Positions 39,850-43,945 of a stretch of DNA of 43,945 bases are shown here, piece by piece. Location of the stretch: the NCBI GenBank assembly GCA_036746235.1, contig DAIOEN010000035.1, positions 1 to 43,945 of the forward strand, read 5' to 3'. The stretch comes from CALARM01 sp036746235. GTDB lineage: Bacteria; Vulcanimicrobiota; SpSt-956; JAKJGF01. Every line of letters begins with the position of its first letter. The stretch's first letter is position 1. The translations under genes and the position numbers were made by a program. The notes under the pieces were generated by a model, which did no database searches, had not been told where the DNA came from, and worked only from the letters and a program-made list of their open reading frames with translations.

Positions 39850-39901
39850 TACATTCTCCCTTTAATTTTTTTTATTTCCTGAATAGTTGCAGATCAGGTT
39901 A

Positions 39902-41179
39902 TCAAAAATAGTTAAAAAGCTTTTCTATGAAAAGAGAATAGAAGAGTAAAGCCATCCATCCATCCCAGAGAGTAAGTTCTCTGTCATGAGCTATAATAAC
40001 AAATATACCTGTAGCCATTAACATAACAGGCAGTCCCAGGGTTAATATAGTTGAACTTACAGGAAGATTTCCAAAAAGAGCAGGAATACCCATGACGGCA
40101 AAGGTATTGAATATATTTGAACCAAGAATACTTCCGACAACTATGTCAAAATTTCCTTTTTTACCTGCAGAAATATTTACCATAAGTTCCGGTAAAGATG
40201 TGCCAATTGCTACGGCACTGGTAGCTATAATTTCTTTACCGATATTAAAGATTTCCGAGAGTTTTATAACAGAATCAACAGTGTATTTTGCTCCCAGATA
40301 AATAAAAAAGCCGCTTATAAGTAATATAATAAAATTTTTTACAGGTATTTTTACAGGAGATTTTTTCTGACTTTCTTCCAGGAGAGTCAATGTATGGCAC
40401 AGAGAAAAACTGTTTTCTATAATCTGTAAGAATTTGTCTTTAAAATCTTCATGACCTTTGAAATAGATAATATGACCGAAACAGGATGATTTTATGTCAG
40501 AACAGGATTTACTGTGAATATTTTTTTGGAGGAAATTTTTTATATTTATTTTTGTTAAAAAATCAGCAAATTTTCTATCTTTTCCAAGAAGTTTTTGTAA
40601 TCTTTCTTTCTCACAACCTGTTTTAAAATAAAGCAGTCTCTCGAAGAAATTCAGATTTTCTAAACCTTCTGAAATTTTTTTTAATTTTTGCTCCAGAAGT
40701 TTTGAATGATTTAATGAATCCTGTTTTTCTTTTGACAGGTTTGTTGCAGTATAGGAAAGATATATAACAAGGCCTCCAATACATATAAGAGCTTCATATA
40801 GATTAAAAACTCCGTCCCATACTGTTACTGTAAATAAAAAAGCTGAAAATACAAGTAAAGGTATATCGACCTTTCCTATTTCATAATTGATATTTATTTT
40901 TTTACTTATTATGACTGTAATACCGAGTATAAGAAATATATTGGTTATATTGGAACCGGTAACATTTCCTGCCACTATTTCAGGTGAGCCTTCCAATACT
41001 GCAATAATAGAGGAAGCAAGTTCAGGTAATGATGTTCCTGCCGCTACAAGGCTTATGCCTATTATAAAAGGAGATATGCCGAGAGAAAGTCCTATTTTTT
41101 CTGCAGAATCCACAAATGAGGAAGAACTTTTTATTAAAACCATAAGACTTGCTATAAATACTATTATCCATATAATCAT
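39902..41179 (-). CDS. Sodium/calcium exchanger (CaCA family) with extended cytosolic loop
   Basis: The 425-residue membrane protein has the two alpha-repeats of K+-independent YrbG-like exchangers: AAGTSLPELASSI...GSNITNIFLILG near residues 47-85 and AIGTSLPELMVNI...GSNIFNTFAVMG near residues 325-365. It exchanges Ca2+ for Na+ or H+. Usual YrbG-type proteins are about 320 residues; here a central hydrophilic loop of about 140 residues is added, containing several cysteines (KTGCEKER, KSCSDIKSSCFGH). This loop could regulate transport or bind metal. Its ATG is 1 base after a possible upstream reading-frame stop. Confidence 0.88.
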   Translation of the reverse strand: MIIWIIVFIASLMVLIKSSSSFVDSAEKIGLSLGISPFIIGISLVAAGTSLPELASSIIAVLEGSPEIVAGNVTGSNITNIFLILGITVIISKKININYEIGKVDIPLLVFSAFLFTVTVWDGVFNLYEALICIGGLVIYLSYTATNLSKEKQDSLNHSKLLEQKLKKISEGLENLNFFERLLYFKTGCEKERLQKLLGKDRKFADFLTKINIKNFLQKNIHSKSCSDIKSSCFGHIIYFKGHEDFKDKFLQIIENSFSLCHTLTLLEESQKKSPVKIPVKNFIILLISGFFIYLGAKYTVDSVIKLSEIFNIGKEIIATSAVAIGTSLPELMVNISAGKKGNFDIVVGSILGSNIFNTFAVMGIPALFGNLPVSSTILTLGLPVMLMATGIFVIIAHDRELTLWDGWMALLFYSLFIEKLFNYF

Positions 41180-41180
41180 T

Positions 41181-41413
41181 TTATAAAACCTTGTCAGAAC
41201 TCACTGTTTTCCTGCAGTATTGCTCAATGGCTGACCTGTTTAGATGGTTCAGGTCTATTGCTTTCTGAAAATATTTTTCCCTTCTTCTGTCTTTTCAACT
41301 ATATTCCGTTCTGCCAGTTCTTCTCCTTTTTTTATCAGTTCTTCTGACGTTTCTGCCAGTACAGGCATGAGTATTAAGAAAAATAGAAGCGGTAATATTT
41401 TTATCAGATTCAC
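41181..41413 (-). pseudogene. Small exported TPR-like protein, apparently frameshifted
   Basis: A GTG at 41413 with an AAAGGA site begins a signal peptide (MNLIKILPLLFFLILMPVLA) and ETSEELIKKGEELAERNIVE, ending at 41255 after IFRKQ. If one base is skipped in the AGAAAG run just before that stop, the frame continues KAIDLNHLNRSAIEQ to a stop at 41181, completing a TPR-like helix pair (NIFRKAIDLN...). So a 1-base indel or slippage seems to have broken the gene. Both a 52-residue truncated product and a longer restored one are possible. Confidence 0.55.
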
Positions 41414-41426
41414 GATGGGTAATCCT

Positions 41427-41987
41427 TTATAAAATAATCTCATCGAGAGATCTTTTGGGCACATGGTGTGTCCCATCACTGTCACGCCAGTATTTTATAT
41501 CTTCACTGATTGCATCAATTACAACTGTTTCTTTCGGTTTACCGAGAGCCAGAACCAGGAGTATGTCATATCTGTCGGATATATTCAGAGATTTCCTGAG
41601 ACCTTCTCTGTTTATTGAGCCTATTATACATCCTCCAAGACCCTTTTCTACTGCGCCCAGAAGCATTGTCTGAGCTACTATTCCGTGATCACAGAAGAAA
41701 TCCCTGCTTATTTCCCTGTCTCCGAGTATTATTATACAGGCAGACGGTCTTTCTCCTTCGGAAGGGCCCGGCCAGTCTTTAAGATAGCCTGCCCAGGCAA
41801 GATGAGGAAAGATTAAAGAATTTTTTTCTTCCTCCCATGAGAGCATATATTTAAGGGGCTGCATGTTTCTTGCAGAAGGCGTCAGTCTTGCCATGCCTAT
41901 AAGCTCTTTAAGAGTATCCGGCTCTATTCTGAAATCCTGATAAAATCTTCTGTAACTTCTGTTTTTTGTGACCAGATCTTTCAGCAT
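41427..41987 (-). CDS. Nitroreductase-family flavoprotein
   Basis: The 186-residue protein starts with TKNRSYRRFYQDFRIEPDTL then LTPSARNMQPLKYML, the FMN-binding N-terminus of the nitroreductase family. It has GIVAQTMLLGAVEKGLGGCI with the second flavin contact and ends KYWRDSDGTHHVPKRSLDEI. It would reduce nitro or quinone compounds with NAD(P)H and is cytosolic. Its ATG overlaps the TAA of a partly broken upstream frame (TAATG), indicating former coupling. Confidence 0.9.
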   Translation of the reverse strand: MLKDLVTKNRSYRRFYQDFRIEPDTLKELIGMARLTPSARNMQPLKYMLSWEEEKNSLIFPHLAWAGYLKDWPGPSEGERPSACIIILGDREISRDFFCDHGIVAQTMLLGAVEKGLGGCIIGSINREGLRKSLNISDRYDILLVLALGKPKETVVIDAISEDIKYWRDSDGTHHVPKRSLDEIIL

Positions 41988-42117
41988 TATTGATCCTTCT
42001 TTCTTATTTTTTCGAGTAATTCTCCGTAGGAATTTATTTCTAACATGCCCTTCTGTTTCCAGTATTCATAATCTGCCGGCAGAAATTCCGCGCCGATAGT
42101 ATATTTTATAATAACAT
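41987..42117 (-). pseudogene. Short conserved-looking frame ending at the nitroreductase start, disrupted 5' end
   Basis: A frame ending in TAATG at the nitroreductase start encodes IIKYTIGAEFLPADYEYWKQ and then KGMLEINSYGELLEKIRKKD. The only ATG with a good site (GGAAGG before 42117) is one frame off and meets TAA after three codons. A one-base indel between them would restore a roughly 45-residue protein. I do not recognise the family. Confidence 0.4.
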
Positions 42118-42182
42118 AAATAATCCTTCCGTCATGAATTAATTAATTGACAGTTTATGAAAGTGACTATTAAGAAATGAAA

Positions 42183-42226
42183 TTCCCCTGCCGGGACAGC
42201 TTGAAATATATCTTCCGACAGGGGAA
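42183..42226 (-). terminator. Terminator-like hairpin after the secreted glycosidase gene
   Basis: TTCCCCTGCCGG (42183-42194) pairs with CCGACAGGGGAA (42215-42226) at 11 of 12 positions with a 20-base loop. It lies 24 bases past the stop of the glycosidase gene on the same strand. The T-rich tract that follows is weak. Confidence 0.6.
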
Positions 42227-42249
42227 CATTTACTATAGTCCTTTTATCC

Positions 42250-43917
42250 TTATTTGCTTAGATAATTCGTTCTCACAATGGAGAAACTCGGCTTTTCTGC
42301 CCATGTGTCTACACCATACTGTCCGTCTGTCGATGCGGGATTACTGATTTTATATATGCCGTAAGTGGCTTCCTGTCCCTGTTTATAACCCAATGGTTCA
42401 TTAACGGTCTCGAATATACATGTTCCGAAGAAGGGACCGTTTTTACCGGCAAGAGGAAGAACGTTTACAAGCTGGCTGTCTATATAGGTAGCCTGTCCCA
42501 GTTCATCTGTTACACCATTGGCTCCTATGGCAGTGCCCATCTCGAAGAAACAGAAAGGAAGTCCGGGAAGTTGTTCTGGAAACGCTCTCTGTATATAAGC
42601 CTGGAGATATGAGCCGGAGTTAAATGGATTAACAGATGCAATAAATCGATTTGTCCATACTGTTGAAAGACTATTATTATCAAAAGCAGCTTTAAGCTCT
42701 TTAATCTTTACAATACCAGGGTTTGAAGGATCACCAAAGGTACCAAAACTTACAGGTGATGTAATTGCAATTCTGTTTGCTTCCGGTATTCCTGCCCTGT
42801 TTTCAGCTTCTATAATTTTAACCACAGTTTTTGCAATCAGATCTGCTGTTTGACCGTCCTGCCCCAGGTCATATTCATTTCCGACACACCACATTACAAC
42901 TGCAGGATGTCTGACTTTAGTGGTTGTATTGTAAGCTTCAGATACAAAATTATCAAACCATGTATTAACCTGTGGATCATATAAATGTGATACATAATAG
43001 GTATTTACAGAGAAAGCCATATGCATTCCAAGACTGTTACAATAGTTCATAAAATTAATATGATTCCGCCCTGACCCTGACTGATTCATACTGTAAACAT
43101 GTAGGAAATTAACACCTATTTCCGAAAGTTTACGGAGATCATCTCTACCTTCACCGTTTACTGTGCCCCACCATTTTGCACAGCTGTCATTGCAAAAATC
43201 AGCGTCATAATATGTTCCCTGACCATCTCCTTTGAAGTCATGAGGTGAAGGATTATAGCATATACCTTTTATGGGACTTATATTTGCCACAGTCTGAATA
43301 GCTGTAGGATATGTTGTACCTCCTGTTGTTCCTCCAAGTGTATAATGTAATATTTCACCTGCAGTTGGAGTCACATTTGATAATGTTTCAAAGGTATGTC
43401 CGTCTTTACTACCTACAATGGTATAGGTCTGAGAAAGTTTAACGTCGTAAAATATAGCCTGGCCATTATTATAGGTCTCAGTTGCATCCCAGTTTACTGC
43501 GCCGTTAGTATTCATATATCCCAGATCATGATAATCTGCAGGGTATTTGGATACAGCAACGCCTGAAATAGGAATTCCCCTCTGTTCCATAGAACTTGAT
43601 GTAAGTAATAGATTATGGACAGAGACAAAAACGTAACCTTTATTTGCATCATATGGATAGGAACCCATGACTGATGGCCAGTCTGATGTGCTTATAAGGC
43701 TGATATTTTCAGTTGTATTTGTTGAAACAGAGAAAATGTAATTTGTTGTAACATGGCCTGTTGCCGTCACACGAAGTCTATAGGTGCCTGCAGGTACATT
43801 TGAGAAAGAATAGTTGCCATCTGTACCTGTAGTTGTCGAGCTGGAAAAGTTCGAGCCCTCTCCTGTCAGTAAACATGATGCATTATTTACACTCGACTTT
43901 GGCCAATTGAAAAAATA
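42250..43917 (-). CDS. Extracytoplasmic glycosidase (clan A TIM barrel, GH2-like) with Cna-B-like domain; 5' end uncertain
   Basis: The frame is open from 43917 and codes for an N-terminal Ig-like region with TGTDGNYSFSNVPAGTYRLR, typical of carboxypeptidase-regulatory/Cna-B domains. No start codon with a site is visible, and a TAA lies at 43920-43918, so either a frameshift or the true start lies beyond the window edge. The barrel has IKGICYNPSPHDFKGDG, GVNFLHVYSMN, acid/base motif VMWCVGNEYDLG and nucleophile motif FCFFEMGT, typical of GH2/GH5-type clan A enzymes. It is probably secreted; the signal peptide is out of view. The substrate is a beta-linked glycan, not further resolvable. Confidence 0.75.
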   Translation of the reverse strand, partial: YFFNWPKSSVNNASCLLTGEGSNFSSSTTTGTDGNYSFSNVPAGTYRLRVTATGHVTTNYIFSVSTNTTENISLISTSDWPSVMGSYPYDANKGYVFVSVHNLLLTSSSMEQRGIPISGVAVSKYPADYHDLGYMNTNGAVNWDATETYNNGQAIFYDVKLSQTYTIVGSKDGHTFETLSNVTPTAGEILHYTLGGTTGGTTYPTAIQTVANISPIKGICYNPSPHDFKGDGQGTYYDADFCNDSCAKWWGTVNGEGRDDLRKLSEIGVNFLHVYSMNQSGSGRNHINFMNYCNSLGMHMAFSVNTYYVSHLYDPQVNTWFDNFVSEAYNTTTKVRHPAVVMWCVGNEYDLGQDGQTADLIAKTVVKIIEAENRAGIPEANRIAITSPVSFGTFGDPSNPGIVKIKELKAAFDNNSLSTVWTNRFIASVNPFNSGSYLQAYIQRAFPEQLPGLPFCFFEMGTAIGANGVTDELGQATYIDSQLVNVLPLAGKNGPFFGTCIFETVNEPLGYKQGQEATYGIYKISNPASTDGQYGVDTWAEKPSFSIVRTNYLSK

Positions 43918-43945
43918 TTAGGGTAGAAATTAAGGGCACTCTGGT

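Overview
The window is about 37-40% GC by eye and comes from a bacterium. I recognise no rRNA, tRNA or CRISPR array. Ser/Thr kinase-TPR fusions, several secreted TPR proteins, PocR-domain sensor kinases, a pseudopilin cluster and Acr3-type arsenic genes suggest a free-living, probably anaerobic, poorly characterised lineage. Candidatus Eremiobacterota/Xenobia or Riflebacteria-like groups are possible, but this is a weak guess. UGA serves as a normal stop in several genes (for example arsC and the padR-like gene), yet it is also read through in at least four others, which implies a selenocysteine (Sec) decoding system elsewhere in the genome.

Layout. 1-1.8 kb: glycerol genes glpF and glpK (glpK is cut by the window edge), with an MNT-HEPN toxin-antitoxin pair between them. 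2-4.75 kb (+): an MFS transporter, a PadR regulator and a chromate transporter behind a consensus promoter. 4.87-11.7 kb (-): a twelve-gene arsenic operon, arsR - acr3 - secreted protein - secreted C-type-lectin selenoprotein - membrane-anchored Sec thioredoxin - ccdA - small thioredoxin - ArsP-type permease - arsC - 90-aa double-Sec (UU) protein - 46-aa CUGP selenoprotein - arsM. 12-17 kb (+): a VIT/VWA membrane protein and a kinase-TPR protein. 17-25.5 kb (-): two small proteins, a GH13-like secreted enzyme, and a three-gene histidine kinase / response regulator cluster. 25.8-28.8 kb (+): three pseudopilin-type genes. 29-33.7 kb (-): secreted and hypothetical proteins and an antitoxin whose PIN toxin is truncated. 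33.7-35.3 kb: a graveyard of MITE-like elements with a truncated MmyB-type regulator and a transposase scrap. 35.5-37.3 kb (+): a coiled-coil nuclease-like protein, a stand-alone ClpX-type zinc finger and a TPR protein. 37.3-43.9 kb (-): a PocR hybrid kinase, a Ca2+/Na+ exchanger, a frameshifted small protein, a nitroreductase and a secreted clan-A glycosidase.

Main result. The arsenic operon contains four open frames interrupted only by in-frame TGA, one of them with two adjacent TGA codons. Each has its own start codon, continues in frame past the TGA, has cysteine-like residues at or near the TGA, and has a stem-loop just downstream. Two of them share a (G)GxUGP...C motif. The predicted logic is that CcdA passes electrons to the anchored Sec thioredoxin, which may keep the secreted Sec lectin reduced. 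ArsC, ArsM, Acr3 and the ArsP-type permease would reduce, methylate and export arsenic. The UU and CUGP proteins would act in the cytosol as arsenic-handling redox proteins. This division of labour is inference.

Two repeat systems stand out in the intergenic DNA: degenerate 7-bp tandem repeats (GTGAnnn-like, often in converging pairs) at about ten loci, and a 66-103 bp palindromic element present three times, one copy of which abuts a truncated toxin gene.
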